Part shown: in pieces, positions 1-8,766 of the stretch
Layout: the number at the start of each line of letters is the position of its first letter
Numbering within the stretch: position 1 is the stretch's first letter
NCBI GenBank assembly: GCA_021805955.1
Contig: JAJZDO010000836.1
Coordinates: forward strand, 1 to 12,326
Length of the DNA stretch: 12,326 bases
Origin: Acidobacteriota bacterium
GTDB lineage: Bacteria > Acidobacteriota > Terriglobia > Terriglobales > Acidobacteriaceae
Direction: 5' to 3'
Made by a program: the position numbers and the translations under genes
Notes under the pieces: generated by a model
Database searches by the model: none
Told to the model about the DNA's origin: nothing
The model's input: only the letters and a program-made list of their open reading frames with translations

Positions 1-1151
1 ACAGCGATCCGACGACCGCGAGTGCGCATGTTCCTAGCCCGGAGATTGCCGTATCACCGTTGGTCCGGGAACTCCTGCCGAACACTTCCATGATTGCGGT
101 CGAAGATTTCTTGCCGGACCAGAATCGGGTGGAGAGGAAGAGGGATTCTGGAGCGCTCGAAGCGGTGGATGAAGAACCTGCGGTTTCGTTCCAGGCTGAT
201 CGGGTACGTGGCGGTGTCACTTTTCTGAAACAGCAAGCCGCCTGCCCATTTCGCGCCTTCGCGGAGTTTCGCCTCGGTAGCGAACCACTTGCCGAGCCTG
301 CGAACGGACTGTCCGCCACCGCGCAGGGAACGATTGTGCATGAGGTCCTGCAGAATTTTTGGAGCGAGACTCAGTTTCGGCAGAAATTACTGGAGAGCAC
401 GGACGAGCAGCTTCGCCAGGTTTTGCGCGGGCACATACGCAACGCTTTACGAAGGTTTTTCGAGCACGCCGATGAGCCATGGCAAAGATCGCTGCTTGAG
501 ATCGAGGCAGACCGCGTGGAAGAACGGCTGCTGACATGGCTGGAAATGGAAAAGCAGCGCGCGGACTTTACCGTGCTGAAGACGGAAGACACGCTGGAAG
601 CTGCACACTTGGGCGGCATCGAACTGCGCTGCCGTATCGACAGAATCGACGCTGTGGCGAACGGCATTGTATTGATGGATTACAAGACGGGAGCTGTGAA
701 TGCCAACGCGTGCGACGGCGACCGTCCCGACGAGCCGCAGCTTCCGGCCTACGCAGTTTTGCGGCAACCATCCGCGTCGAAAAACAATCCTCTGGTGGGA
801 ATTGCTTTCGCGGGGCTGCACGCAAGGAACGTCGGCGTCACAGTGGTCGGTTCTCTTCCAGGAATTTTCCCGGTATCGTCCGGAACGGCGAAAAACAAGC
901 GCGGCAGTCTATCGGCAGAAGAAATGGAACAGCAGCAGGCGGAGTGGAGCGGAACACTGACACGATTGGCGGAAGATTTTCGACTTGGCACGGCTGTGGT
1001 CGACCCGAAAAATGGAAGCGAGACCTGCAAATATTGCGCGCAGGCTTTGTTGTGCAGGATTGGCGAGACGGGAGACGCTGCGGAAGACGCCGACGACGAG
1101 GGCCAGGAGAATTTTTCCGCCGCAGACGATTGGCAACGGTTAGAGCCATGA
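1..1151 (+). CDS. addB: AddB-like PD-(D/E)XK nuclease, 3' part (5' end outside window)
   Basis: The reading frame is open to the left edge (first whole codon at position 3), so this is the C-terminal 382 residues of a longer protein; the family is usually about 900-1100 residues. It carries a RecB-type PD-(D/E)XK nuclease domain. A CPFRAFA motif has its Cys at 243-245. GTIVHEVL has its His at 339. CRIDRID has its Asp at 639. The DYKTG catalytic D-x-K spans 678-686, followed by the EPQLPAYA segment. Near the end, [10 protein letters not shown] is a C-x2-C-x5-C triplet (Cys codons at 1026, 1035 and 1053). Together with the early Cys it reproduces the four-cysteine Fe-S arrangement known for AddB nuclease domains. 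The helicase gene begins inside its stop codon (ATGA), so the pair is probably translationally coupled and works as a complex on broken DNA ends. It could be the AddB-related 'probable DNA repair protein' family (TIGR03623 type) rather than Bacillus-type AddB; the missing N-terminus would decide. Confidence 0.88.
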   Translation, partial: SDPTTASAHVPSPEIAVSPLVRELLPNTSMIAVEDFLPDQNRVERKRDSGALEAVDEEPAVSFQADRVRGGVTFLKQQAACPFRAFAEFRLGSEPLAEPANGLSATAQGTIVHEVLQNFWSETQFRQKLLESTDEQLRQVLRGHIRNALRRFFEHADEPWQRSLLEIEADRVEERLLTWLEMEKQRADFTVLKTEDTLEAAHLGGIELRCRIDRIDAVANGIVLMDYKTGAVNANACDGDRPDEPQLPAYAVLRQPSASKNNPLVGIAFAGLHARNVGVTVVGSLPGIFPVSSGTAKNKRGSLSAEEMEQQQAEWSGTLTRLAEDFRLGTAVVDPKNGSETCKYCAQALLCRIGETGDAAEDADDEGQENFSAADDWQRLEP

Positions 1152-4100
1152 GCAACGTGCGCAAATTTTTCTCCATTGGAGATCGAGACTCGCTGCCAGT
1201 GCATCGCGAGGCTTCCGCGCGTGAAGACGCATGGGACGTCGAGCAGTCCTGGATTGTGGAAGCGCCAGCCGGCTCGGGTAAGACAGAATTATTGATGCAG
1301 CGTTTTCTGCGATTGCTGGCGCGCGTGGAGCAGCCGGAACAAGTACTGGCGATCACTTTCACCCGGAAGGCTGCCGCGGAGATGCGGGACCGAATTCTGG
1401 AATCGCTGCGGGACGCACAGGACGACGCGCCTCTCGATCCTGCCGCCGCGCACAAATTGCAAACCCGCAAATTCGCGCTGGAGGCTCTCGAAGCCGACGC
1501 GAGATTGGGATGGAACCTGGTTCGCCAGCCGCAGCGATTCAATATTCGCACCATCGATTCTTTGTGCAGCGAAATTACGAATCGCCTTCCCGTGCTTTCA
1601 CGGTTGGGCGCGGAAATGCGCCCGGTGGACGACGCTTCCGATCTCTACGTTGCCGCCGCACGGGCAGCCCTGGAGGAGGTGGGCGGGGACGATGTCCGCT
1701 TGCGCGCGGCGGTACGGAGCCTGCTGCTGCACCTGGACAACCGAATGGAAAAGGCCGTGGAGCTGCTGGCGGACATGCTGGGCAGCCGCGATCAATGGGG
1801 ACACGATTTTCCCATCGACCAGGAACGTTCCGACGAGGAACTGGACACGATCATCCGGGAAAAATTTGAAACACCGTTACGACAGTCTTGCGACGAGACA
1901 TTGCAGCGCGCTTTTCAATTGCTGCCGGAGAAAAACTGGGAGCAGATCTTCGATCTTGCGCGATTCGCCGGCTGGAAACTGGAGTCTTCCGGGAAAAAGA
2001 ATATCTTTCGCGACCTGTTGGATACTTCCGGCGCGCCACCGTGCCATCACGAGCACCTCGCCCAGTGGAAGTCAGCTGCGCGATTGCTACTCACAAATGA
2101 ATGCAGTTTGAGAAAGCCACGGGGGGTCAGCATTCAACTTGGCTTCGAGGCAAAGCAGCCGCGTACGTTGGAGTTCAAAGCTTTGCTTGATTCTTTGCAG
2201 GGAGAAGACCGGCTGGTTCGAGCGCTGGGCAAAGTGATCGTGCTGCCGCCGGCCTGCTACACCGAGCAGCAGAGGGTAATTTTGCGGTCGAGTTTTCTGT
2301 TGCTGCGGCGCGCGCTGGCGCATTTGAAATTTGCGTTTGCGCAGACTGGCAGTTCGGACTTTGTGGAAATTTCCCTGGCCGCCAATCAAGCACTCAACGA
2401 CGAGCAGGACTCACTTGCGCTGGCATTCGGCACCGCGATTCAGCACTTGCTGGTGGATGAAATGCAGGACACTTCGATCCCGCAGTTTGAAATGTTCAGC
2501 AAACTGGTGCAGGGGTGGGACGGGCATGGCCAGACGGTATTTCTTGTCGGAGATCCAAAACAGTCCATCTATCGTTTTCGCCATGTCGAGGTGGAACTGT
2601 TTGCGCGCGCGCGCCGCGACGGCCTAGGCGGCGTATCACTGAAACCGCTTCGTTTGAGCAGCAATTTTCGCTCTCGAGCGAGCCTGGTGCGCCAGACGAA
2701 TGAGGCCTTCGCGCGGATCTTTGAAAACGAGGCGGAAGAAGAATCTGACGGCGTTGAATTTGAGCCGTCGGAAGCGGCGCACGGGGAAGAGGAAACGGAG
2801 CGGCTGTTCTGGCATCCGCATGTGCAGCGGGCGCAGAACGCGAGTGAGGACGCAAACGGGCAGGTCGAAGAAGATCCATGCGCTGTAGAGGCGCGTCAGG
2901 TCTGCGAAGTCATTGAACGTCATCGGATGCAATCGGCCCCTGGGGAAAGACGGCCGAGCGTGGCCGTTCTGGTACGCGCCAGGAGCCATGTTGCGCCGAT
3001 CCTGAAAGAAATGCGCGCGCGCGGCATTCCGTATCGCGCGGTTGAGATGGATACGTTGCCGGATCGCCAGCCCATCCTGGACGCGCTGGCGATTGCCCGC
3101 AGTCTGCTGCATCCGGCGGACCGTGTGGCGTGGCTCGCAGTGTTGCGTGCGCCGTGGTGTGGGCTGGCGCTGGCGGACCTGCTTGCGTTGTGTGGCAATG
3201 ACGATCCGCAGTGGAATAGAAAAACCGTAATGGAGCTGTTCCGGGACCGCTCTTCTCTGCTAAGTGAGGATGGGCGGACACGGGCGGAGCGCGTTTTACG
3301 AGCAATGGACTCCGCTCGGGAACAGTCTGGGAGGGAACGTTTTTCGACGCTGGTCGAGCGGATTTGGCATACTCTGGGAGGGCCGCACTGCATTTCTAAA
3401 CAAGAACTGCCCGCGATTCAGGAATTTTTCGGAATGCTGGACAAGCTGCAAAACGAGAATGGCTGGCCGATGGCCGCGCAGTTGGAAGAGCGAATTCGGC
3501 ATCTATATGCGCCACCGGCTGCAACTGAGGATTCCCCGGTCGAGGTACTCACTCTTTTCAAGGCGAAGGGGCTGGAGTGGGATGTCGTGCTGCTGCCGGG
3601 CCTGCATCGTTCGCCGCGGAGAAATGCCCCACGGCTTACGGAGTGGATGGAGCAGGTATCGCGCTGCGAAGGGAATGCGGGCTTCGAAGCCGTCAGCCGA
3701 GTATTTTTGGCGCCCATCAAGCATGTTGCCGAGGAGAAGGAAGCCATTGGCGACTGGATCCGCACCGCCCGCAGTGAAGGCGACCGGGCGGAGCTGAAGC
3801 GTGTATTGTATGTGGGCTGCACGCGGGCACGGCTCGAGGTGCACCTGTTCGCCCAATGCAGGGAAGTGAAAAGTGGCGAACTCGGCAAAGCACGCGCGCA
3901 GACATTGCTCCACACGGCATGGCCGGTTGCGGAAGCGATTTTCGCGCGCCATGCCAGCAAGACGCTGCACGGCGACAGCACTGCTGGGACGATTCTTGAA
4001 ATGCCGTCCACGCCGCCATTTTCGACGGGTTGGCCTGCGCGCGAATTGCCGGGCTATTTGGAATCCATTGCTGCGGCCGGCGCGACTTATGAGTCAGGCG

Positions 4101-4873
4101 AATCCAATCCGAAGATTCGTCTCAAGAATTTTCAGCGTCTTCGCGGCGATTGGCAGCCACCTCCAGCGCTCCTCGACGTTCCACTGGCGCCACAGTTCGC
4201 GTGGCAGGCAGACATCGGCGACGACGGCAGCGACGAGGGACTGACAGCTTTCCAGCGTCCACAGGGATCGTGGCGAGCCCGTGTCTTTGGTACGGTACTG
4301 CACGCGTTTTTGGAGCCGGTATCCGCCATCCTTGCGCAACATACAGAACCGAATGCTGTTGCGCAAGCGATCGATCGACTGGCCCAGCCGATCCGACTGC
4401 AACTACTGCGCAGCGGTCATTCACCGATTGAGGCTGGCAGAGAAGCGACGCGTATTCTTGCCGCATTGCACAGTGTGGCGCGCGATGAGAATGGGCGCTG
4501 GATTCTTGCGCACCATTCTCATCCCATGGCAGTGCCAGGAGTTTCGTCCGGCCTCGGATTTGAGGTTCCGCTGACAGCGCTCAATCGCAATGTCATGCGA
4601 TCCATTCGCATCGATCGCATGTTTCTGGCAGGCGTAGCGCCCATGGCCAGCGGCGAGGAAGCGTTGTGGATTGTGGATTTCAAAACTGCTTCGTACGGAC
4701 TGGCACACGTCGAGGAGTTCTTGCTCGAAGAACGAAAGCAGTATGCCGAGCAGATGCAGATGTATGGCGACATTGCCCGCGCGACGTATCCGAGTGATCG
4801 TGTGGTCCGGCTGGGCCTTTATTATCCACTGTTGTCGCGCTTCCTGTGGTGGCCCCATGAATCTGTTTCCTAA
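1148..4873 (+). CDS. addA: AddA/RecB-like UvrD-family helicase-nuclease
   Basis: This is a complete 1241-residue superfamily 1A helicase fused to a RecB-type nuclease, expected to unwind and resect double-strand breaks with the AddB-like partner upstream. The frame is open 204 codons further upstream, but that stretch overlaps the nuclease gene in another frame. The ATG at 1148, in an ATGA overlap, puts Walker A at the normal distance from the N-terminus. Motifs visible are: APAGSGKT (residues 39-46); motif Ia [13 protein letters not shown]; motif [11 protein letters not shown] (D437-E438); motif [14 protein letters not shown] (from residue 468); motif [13 protein letters not shown] (801-812); and motif [11 protein letters not shown] (887-895). 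The C-terminal nuclease has LHAF (H1052), GFEVPL (E1139), IRIDRM (D1156), IVDFKT (D1177, K1179) and QMQMY (1202-1206), so its catalytic residues appear intact. DEMQD in place of the common DEFQD is a mild variant. The stop codon overlaps that of the convergent membrane-protein gene. Confidence 0.93.
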   Translation: MSNVRKFFSIGDRDSLPVHREASAREDAWDVEQSWIVEAPAGSGKTELLMQRFLRLLARVEQPEQVLAITFTRKAAAEMRDRILESLRDAQDDAPLDPAAAHKLQTRKFALEALEADARLGWNLVRQPQRFNIRTIDSLCSEITNRLPVLSRLGAEMRPVDDASDLYVAAARAALEEVGGDDVRLRAAVRSLLLHLDNRMEKAVELLADMLGSRDQWGHDFPIDQERSDEELDTIIREKFETPLRQSCDETLQRAFQLLPEKNWEQIFDLARFAGWKLESSGKKNIFRDLLDTSGAPPCHHEHLAQWKSAARLLLTNECSLRKPRGVSIQLGFEAKQPRTLEFKALLDSLQGEDRLVRALGKVIVLPPACYTEQQRVILRSSFLLLRRALAHLKFAFAQTGSSDFVEISLAANQALNDEQDSLALAFGTAIQHLLVDEMQDTSIPQFEMFSKLVQGWDGHGQTVFLVGDPKQSIYRFRHVEVELFARARRDGLGGVSLKPLRLSSNFRSRASLVRQTNEAFARIFENEAEEESDGVEFEPSEAAHGEEETERLFWHPHVQRAQNASEDANGQVEEDPCAVEARQVCEVIERHRMQSAPGERRPSVAVLVRARSHVAPILKEMRARGIPYRAVEMDTLPDRQPILDALAIARSLLHPADRVAWLAVLRAPWCGLALADLLALCGNDDPQWNRKTVMELFRDRSSLLSEDGRTRAERVLRAMDSAREQSGRERFSTLVERIWHTLGGPHCISKQELPAIQEFFGMLDKLQNENGWPMAAQLEERIRHLYAPPAATEDSPVEVLTLFKAKGLEWDVVLLPGLHRSPRRNAPRLTEWMEQVSRCEGNAGFEAVSRVFLAPIKHVAEEKEAIGDWIRTARSEGDRAELKRVLYVGCTRARLEVHLFAQCREVKSGELGKARAQTLLHTAWPVAEAIFARHASKTLHGDSTAGTILEMPSTPPFSTGWPARELPGYLESIAAAGATYESGESNPKIRLKNFQRLRGDWQPPPALLDVPLAPQFAWQADIGDDGSDEGLTAFQRPQGSWRARVFGTVLHAFLEPVSAILAQHTEPNAVAQAIDRLAQPIRLQLLRSGHSPIEAGREATRILAALHSVARDENGRWILAHHSHPMAVPGVSSGLGFEVPLTALNRNVMRSIRIDRMFLAGVAPMASGEEALWIVDFKTASYGLAHVEEFLLEERKQYAEQMQMYGDIARATYPSDRVVRLGLYYPLLSRFLWWPHESVS

Positions 4874-5856
4874 AGAATCGCAACCATGGTTGGCGATCGA
4901 GGATGCAATGGTTCAGGCTGAATCGTCGCTTGCTCCGTGATGGCGCGCTCAATGGTGGCGTTGATCTCCGCGCCCAGCAGCAGCATGAAGCCGGTCACAT
5001 AGAACCAAACCAGCAGAACAATCACAGCGCCTAACGGTCCATACATGCTGGTATAGGGATTGTAAATATGCAGATACAGCCTCAATCCCATGGATGCCGC
5101 CAGCCAGCCGAGAACCCCCACCACCGCGCCTGAAGAAAACCAGCGCCACTTGTGTTCCTGGCGATCGGGGCCCCAATGATACGTAATGGCAAACACCGTT
5201 GACATAAAAAACAGGGCTGCAACAATTTGAATCACCTTCCAAGCGACCAGGACGAATCTATTGGCCAGCAAATCGCTGATCAACAGCTTTGCCATGAAAT
5301 CGCCGAGAACCAGCAGCAACATGGCGCTGAACACGAGGACAAAAATCGCCATGGTCAATGTCGTGGCAATGGCCTTGGCCTTCCAATAGGGCCGGCTCTC
5401 GCGGCTTCGATAAATTACATTCAAAACGGTTTGCGCCGAGGACATTCCGTAGGTCGCCGCCCACAATGCTGCGAGCGCGCCCAATGCGAGGTGCCCGGTG
5501 TTATTCGCTTTTGTCGTCTCGGTGAAGGCGCTTTGGACAACGGCGAAAGCAGATGGCGGAATCACTTTCGCCAGGTATAACATCAGTTCCAAGTTCGCTG
5601 GCCCGCGCACGCGTGTGAACCAGCTAAACATGATAGACAACAAGATCAGCGCAGGAAATAGAGCAAAGAGAAAATAGTAGGCAAGCTCGGCCGCTCGGTC
5701 GATAATTTCATCGTGATTGGTGGATGACCATAACCGGGAAAGAAATGTCTTCGCGGGTATCCCGCCGAGAAGAAATACCTGTGCAGCCCGTCCCCACTGG
5801 GCCATGTTCGACAAGGTCCTCGTTTCTTCGATTGTTCGGTCGATAGGGTCTTCCAT
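4870..5856 (-). CDS. YihY/BrkB-family inner-membrane protein
   Basis: This is a 328-residue polytopic membrane protein of the YihY/virulence factor BrkB family, historically mislabelled ribonuclease BN; its biochemical role is unsettled. Six hydrophobic segments fall at about residues 57-79, 123-142, 162-186, 200-223, 240-263 and 273-296. The family signatures are the stretch around [14 protein letters not shown] before and in TM1, and [15 protein letters not shown] followed by LLGAEINA in the last segment. I chose the ATG at 5856 (MEDPIDRT). A TTG at 5892 extends the frame by 12 residues, and a later ATG at 5805 is also possible; none has a strong Shine-Dalgarno site. The C-terminal tail after TM6 is short and Pro-rich. 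The gene converges on the helicase gene and the stop codons overlap (TAG at 4872-4870, TAA at 4871-4873), which leaves no room for a conventional intrinsic terminator between them. Confidence 0.9.
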   Translation of the reverse strand: MEDPIDRTIEETRTLSNMAQWGRAAQVFLLGGIPAKTFLSRLWSSTNHDEIIDRAAELAYYFLFALFPALILLSIMFSWFTRVRGPANLELMLYLAKVIPPSAFAVVQSAFTETTKANNTGHLALGALAALWAATYGMSSAQTVLNVIYRSRESRPYWKAKAIATTLTMAIFVLVFSAMLLLVLGDFMAKLLISDLLANRFVLVAWKVIQIVAALFFMSTVFAITYHWGPDRQEHKWRWFSSGAVVGVLGWLAASMGLRLYLHIYNPYTSMYGPLGAVIVLLVWFYVTGFMLLLGAEINATIERAITEQATIQPEPLHPRSPTMVAIL

Positions 5857-5968
5857 GGCTATACAGTGAGATGCCGATATTGTCCGCCGCAAATCCGGTT
5901 CGGCGCAAATACCGCGATTGCAAAGATCCCTGTTCCGTCATCCGAACTGTTTTCGCGGCGGCGCTGCG

Positions 5969-5998
5969 TGGGCGGCAACAGGACCTTCGAGCCGCCCA
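5969..5998. other. stem-loop downstream of the GH3-like tail
   Basis: TGGGCGGC at 5969-5976 and GCCGCCCA at 5991-5998 form a perfect 8-bp inverted repeat with a 14-nt loop. It lies about 20 bp beyond the stop codon of the GH3-like tail on the minus strand, and in the leader of the YihY gene. It has no trailing T-run, so it may be a relic of a terminator, a leader structure or chance. Confidence 0.3.
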
Positions 5999-6017
5999 GA
6001 CCTCAGGGGCCAGAGTT

Positions 6018-6101
6018 TTAGTGAAACTCCACGGATCCATGCAGCAAAATATTCGCGAAAGAAGAGCCGACCATCAGCGAATAGCGCCCGCTTGAATACG
6101 C
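6018..6101 (-). pseudogene. C-terminal remnant resembling a GH3 fibronectin-like tail
   Basis: Read on the minus strand, 6101-6018 encodes 27 residues and a TAA. They include SGRYSLMVGSS, then ANILLHGSVEF at the end. The pattern G-x-Y-x-L-x-V-G-S-S, then I-x-L-x-G and a terminal hydrophobic strand, is typical of the last two strands of the fibronectin-III-like domain that closes glycoside hydrolase family 3 (beta-glucosidase) proteins. The rest of the gene is absent: the frame runs straight into the IS1182-like remnant at about 6102, which is in a different frame. I infer that an IS insertion and subsequent deletion removed the enzyme body. The fragment is short, so the family call is tentative. 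Confidence 0.42.
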
Positions 6102-6418
6102 CAGGCGTGGTCGGGGTGCCGGTCGCCGGAAAGATAACGGAAGGCCACGTCCTCGAATGTGCGCGTCTGAATCTTGCGCGAACTGTAGACGCCCCTCGCG
6201 TAGCCGTACAGAAGCAGGCGGACCATCATCTCCGGCGCGTAGGCCGCCTGCCCGCGGCCATCCTTGTCCTGATAGGACTTGTAGATGGCGCTCAGGTCCA
6301 GCGCCGATACCACATCCAAAAGAAAGCGGGCCAGATGGCCCTCGGGAAGCCAGTCGTGAAGCGATGGGGGAAACAGCAGCGTCTGGTTGACCCTGTCAGC
6401 AATGAAGTTCTGGCCCAT
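6074..6418 (-). pseudogene. truncated IS1182-like transposase (N-terminal DUF772 part)
   Basis: From the ATG at 6418 the frame gives 114 residues. The first 105 or so match the well-known N-terminal region of IS1182/IS5-group transposases (DUF772): NQTLLFPPSLHDWLPE, then LDLS, DGRGQAAYAPEMMVRLLLYG, RGVYSSRKI, and FEDVAFRYLSGDRHPDH. Full-length relatives run to about 450-550 residues and continue after HPDH with the catalytic DDE domain, which is missing here. Identity stops at about 6104; the last nine codons are read-through into foreign sequence up to a TGA at 6074-6076. The product cannot be an active transposase. The left end of the IS630 element begins 56 bp upstream of its start codon. 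Confidence 0.82.
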
Positions 6419-6475
6419 GGCTCGAACATAAAAACAGAACCGGCTGCCCACGCTATAGGCTCCGTCACGAATCTA

Positions 6476-6514
6476 TGCCCGACACACTCCTAGCAGAATG
6501 ATTCCTAAATAGCA
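6476..6514. repeat. IS630 left terminal inverted repeat
   Basis: The core 6497-6514 matches the right end at 16/18 bases, and ACACTC (6485-6490) is the shared outer block. A preceding TA at 6474-6475 would be the target duplication. Small indels between the two ends separate the blocks. Confidence 0.6.
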
Positions 6515-6574
6515 GTTCAATATAATAGGTTGTGGTGTAGGCTCTTTGCATATCATTGCGAGGAGCCTTGTCGC

Positions 6575-7714
6575 ATGCCTTTCGTCAGTCATCGAGCGCC
6601 GTTGAAGTTGAGTTCAGCAGAGGTGGAGATGCTGGCCATGCTTTCGCAGTCGAGAACGGAGGCGGCTGGCCGTGTGCAGCGGGCCTCGATTCTGCTGCGG
6701 TATCACGCAAGCGAAACCATCTCAGCGATTGCCCGAAGTATGGGAACGAACCGACCGCGGGTCGAACGGTGCGTGAACAAGGCCCTGGAATTTGGGGTGG
6801 CGCAGGCATTGGCAGATTTGCCTGGCCGGGGGCGCCGGCCGACGATGACGCCGGAGGCACGAGCGTGGGTGGTCTCTCTGGCCTGCCAAAAGCCGAAGAA
6901 TTTGGGCTACGCGCAGGAACTTTGGACGACGCGGCTATTGGCCCAGCATATCCGCAAGCACTCCACTGCGGCGGGACATCCGAGTCTCTCCCGGCTGGGG
7001 CGTGGAACGGTCTCCAAGGTTCTCCGTGCGAATCAGGTGCAGCCACACAGGATTCAGTACTACCTGGAGCGACGCGATCCAGAGTTCGACGCCAAGATGG
7101 TGCAGGTGTTGCATGTTTACAGGGAAGTGGAGATTTGGCGCGAGAAAGCCGCACCTCCGCCGGATCTGGTGGCGGTGCTCTCCTATGATGAGAAACCCGG
7201 AATTCAGGCCATCGAGAACACCGCACCCGACCTTCCGCCAGTGCCGGGAAAACATGCCACGATCGGGCGCGACCACGAGTACATCCGGCACGGAACGGTC
7301 TCCCTTCTGGCGGGCATCGACCTGTTGACGGGCGAGGTTCTCGGACTGGCGCGCAAACGGCACTGCAGTGCGGAGTTTATTGAGTTCCTCGAATTGGCCG
7401 ACGCGCATTACCCGGCGGGCGCGCGCATCCGAATCGTGCTCGACAACCACTCCGCGCACCTCTCGCGCCAAACACGCACGTTCCTGGCCACGCTGCCGAA
7501 CCGCTTTGAATTCATCTTCACGCCCAAACACGGCTCCTGGCTCAACCTGATCGAATCTTTCTTCGGCAAAATGGCCAAGACCCTGCTGCGCGGAATCAGG
7601 GTCGCCTCGGCCGACGAACTGACGACGCGGATCGACCTCTACCTCAAGGAGATCAATGAGGCCCCGGTCGTTTTCCGCTGGAAATACAAGCTGGAGAACC
7701 TGTCCGTCGTTTAG
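6575..7714 (+). CDS. IS630-family DDE transposase
   Basis: This is a 379-residue transposase that is full length for the family. I chose the ATG at 6575 because AGGAG lies 9 nt upstream (6561-6565); a frame extension to 6530 has no such support. The N-terminal half (about residues 12-160) has helix-turn-helix character, with ETISAIARSMGTNRPRVERCV at about 47-67 and a GRGRRP basic hinge at 84-89. The RNase H-like DDE domain follows: SYDEKPGIQA (D205), IVLDNHSAH (D290) and GSWLNLIESFFGKMAK (E327), giving the D-x36-E spacing expected of IS630. No frameshift or stop is visible, so it may be active. It lies between terminal repeats and next to a dead IS1182-like fragment, so the site has been used by more than one element. 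Confidence 0.93.
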   Translation: MPFVSHRAPLKLSSAEVEMLAMLSQSRTEAAGRVQRASILLRYHASETISAIARSMGTNRPRVERCVNKALEFGVAQALADLPGRGRRPTMTPEARAWVVSLACQKPKNLGYAQELWTTRLLAQHIRKHSTAAGHPSLSRLGRGTVSKVLRANQVQPHRIQYYLERRDPEFDAKMVQVLHVYREVEIWREKAAPPPDLVAVLSYDEKPGIQAIENTAPDLPPVPGKHATIGRDHEYIRHGTVSLLAGIDLLTGEVLGLARKRHCSAEFIEFLELADAHYPAGARIRIVLDNHSAHLSRQTRTFLATLPNRFEFIFTPKHGSWLNLIESFFGKMAKTLLRGIRVASADELTTRIDLYLKEINEAPVVFRWKYKLENLSVV

Positions 7715-7719
7715 TCTAT

Positions 7720-7752
7720 TGATATTTAAGAATCATTGTACGAGTGTCCACA
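7720..7752. repeat. IS630 right terminal inverted repeat
   Basis: The core 7720-7737 is the reverse complement of the left core at 16/18 bases. GAGTGT (7742-7747) matches ACACTC of the left end, and the following TA at 7753-7754 matches the TA outside the left end. Confidence 0.6.
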
Positions 7753-7848
7753 TATCTCCGCCGAATCTCCCCGGCGCGATCCCCAGCTCGGCATAGCCGC
7801 CCTCAAAACCGTACACTAGACAAGAGAATCTTTTTGGAGCGAACAAGC

Positions 7849-8121
7849 ATGGCACACATGGTTCAATGCGCGAAATACAAGACGCAAATGGAAGGCCTCG
7901 ACGAGCCGCCGTTCGACAGCGACTTCGGCAACAAGATCTATCACAGCGTGTCCAAGCGGGCCTGGGGAGAGTGGCTGGAGCGCCAGAAAATGCTGCTGAA
8001 CGAATACCGCCTGCAGCCCTGGACCCGCGAGGCCCAGGAGTTCCTGGTCGAGCAGATGGACCAGTTCTTCTTCGGCGAAGGCTCTGCCGTGCCCAAGGAA
8101 TATGTTCCGCCGACTGCATAA
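7849..8121 (+). CDS. yggX: YggX-family Fe(2+)-trafficking protein
   Basis: This 90-residue protein has the layout of E. coli YggX. The conserved cysteine is at position 7 (MAHMVQC). An acidic 'GLDEPPF' stretch leads into GNKIYHSVSKRAWGEWLERQ, then MLLNEYRL and the FLVEQMDQFFFGE helix, ending in EYVPP, the counterpart of the EGYTP end of YggX. YggX proteins are small cytosolic factors linked to iron handling and protection of Fe-S clusters from oxidation. The start is at 7849, with GGAG (7836-7839) 9 nt upstream. The right end of the IS630 element is about 95 bp upstream, so the promoter must lie in that short gap or in the IS. A GNRA-capped hairpin follows the stop. Confidence 0.93.
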   Translation: MAHMVQCAKYKTQMEGLDEPPFDSDFGNKIYHSVSKRAWGEWLERQKMLLNEYRLQPWTREAQEFLVEQMDQFFFGEGSAVPKEYVPPTA

Positions 8122-8141
8122 GAAATGCGCGGAATGTGTTG

Positions 8142-8157
8142 CCGGTCGAAAGGCCGG
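8142..8157 (+). terminator. GAAA-capped hairpin after yggX
   Basis: CCGGTC (8142-8147), GAAA loop and GGCCGG (8152-8157) form a 6-bp stem with one G-T pair and a stable GNRA tetraloop, 20 bp after the stop codon. No T-run follows, so it may be an mRNA-end stabiliser rather than a true intrinsic terminator. Confidence 0.35.
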
Positions 8158-8201
8158 TGTAAACTGTGCAAGACCCTGCGTTGTTTCTCGAACGCGACCG
8201 T

Positions 8202-8278
8202 CGGGACGTGGCTCAGCCTGGTAGAGCACTCGCTTGGGGTGCGAGGGGTCGGCAGTTCAAATCTGCCCGTCCCGACCA
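8202..8278 (+). tRNA. tRNA-Pro (anticodon GGG)
   Basis: This is a 77-nt cloverleaf. The acceptor CGGGACG (8202-8208) pairs with CGTCCCG (8268-8274). The D arm is GCTC/GAGC, the anticodon stem CTCGC/GCGAG has loop TTGGGGT, and the T arm is GGCAG/CTGCC with loop TTCAAAT. The discriminator base is A and the CCA is encoded (8276-8278). The anticodon GGG at 8236-8238 reads CCC/CCU proline codons. The antisense strand of this tRNA gives a spurious open frame containing GRFELPTP. Confidence 0.96.
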
Positions 8279-8649
8279 TTATTAAAATCAATACCTTACG
8301 GAATCTTCCTCCGGGCCGAGAATCCTTACGCGAGGGGTAAAATCTTGCAAGGATTTTCGCCCGTTTCCCTCCCTTCAAAGTACAGTTTTCCCGGCACAAA
8401 TCTCCGTGCTCATCGCAGCGCCCGCTTTGCTCCAAATTGGGAAGGTTGATTGGGGTGGTGCCGCTACGCAATTTGCACAGGAATTTGGATTTGTCGGTGG
8501 CCAATCTTCCCTGTGAGAACCTGTCCATATAGGCAGAAGCGCCAAAGAAGCACCAGACGGGTGCATGATTCAAACAGCATTTGAACCGCGCAAGAACTCC
8601 TAGCGGGAGTTTACTGCGAAGCGAGAGGTTCTTCCTGAGCGAGTGAATC
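8279..8649. other. non-coding spacer after the tRNA, with possible folded RNA
   Basis: I see no convincing protein gene here. Besides the possible terminator, ATTGG/GGGAAG on the left (8439-8453) pairs with the uninterrupted run CCAATCTTCCC (8501-8511), giving an 11-bp stem with a 4-nt bulge. A smaller hairpin AACTCC/GGAGTT lies at 8595-8611. These may be a remnant or an unrecognised small RNA; nothing identifies a family. Confidence 0.4.
8321..8356 (+). terminator. possible terminator downstream of tRNA-Pro
   Basis: AATCCTT (8321-8327) and AAGGATT (8349-8355) form a 7-bp stem with a 21-nt loop that can fold further through TTAC/GTAA. The stem ends in a short TTTT. The position, about 45 bp after the tRNA, fits a tRNA transcript end, but the stem is AT-rich and the loop is long. 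Confidence 0.35.
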
Positions 8650-8662
8650 TAGTACTACAGTT
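8650..8662. repeat. left inverted repeat of the MITE-like element
   Basis: This is a 13-bp sequence matching the reverse complement of 8767-8779 without mismatch. It contains the palindrome AGTACT. Confidence 0.75.
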
Positions 8663-8766
8663 GCAGTTAATGGATTCCCCTGATTTCCATCGCGACCCCA
8701 CTCGCTCACTGCTCTATAAAAATCAATGGTTTACAGCGCAGCTACCCCAAACAATTCTCTATCTAT

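Larger units (their letters stand above)
6476..7752 (+). mobile_element. complete IS630-family insertion sequence
   Basis: The element contains one transposase gene and matching ends. The inner terminal-repeat core AATGATTCCTAAATAGCA (6497-6514) pairs with the reverse complement of 7720-7737 at 16 of 18 positions. Outward from the core both ends also share ACACTC and TATG, separated by small indels. This puts the outer borders at 6476 and 7752, with TA at 6474-6475 and 7753-7754. A TA duplication is the known target preference of IS630/Tc1-mariner elements, which supports these borders. The core repeats are clear; the exact outer borders are an inference. Confidence 0.72.

Noticed and set aside
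536..1147. In-frame N-terminal extension of the helicase, which would give a 1445-residue protein
   Set aside because: It overlaps the AddB-like nuclease gene in another frame, its composition is Arg-rich shadow-like sequence, and the ATG at 1148 gives normal family spacing to Walker A.
7941..8573. Minus-strand open frame of 210 residues across yggX and the tRNA
   Set aside because: It is antisense to yggX and tRNA-Pro. Its GRFELPTP segment is the known artefact of translating tRNA antisense DNA.
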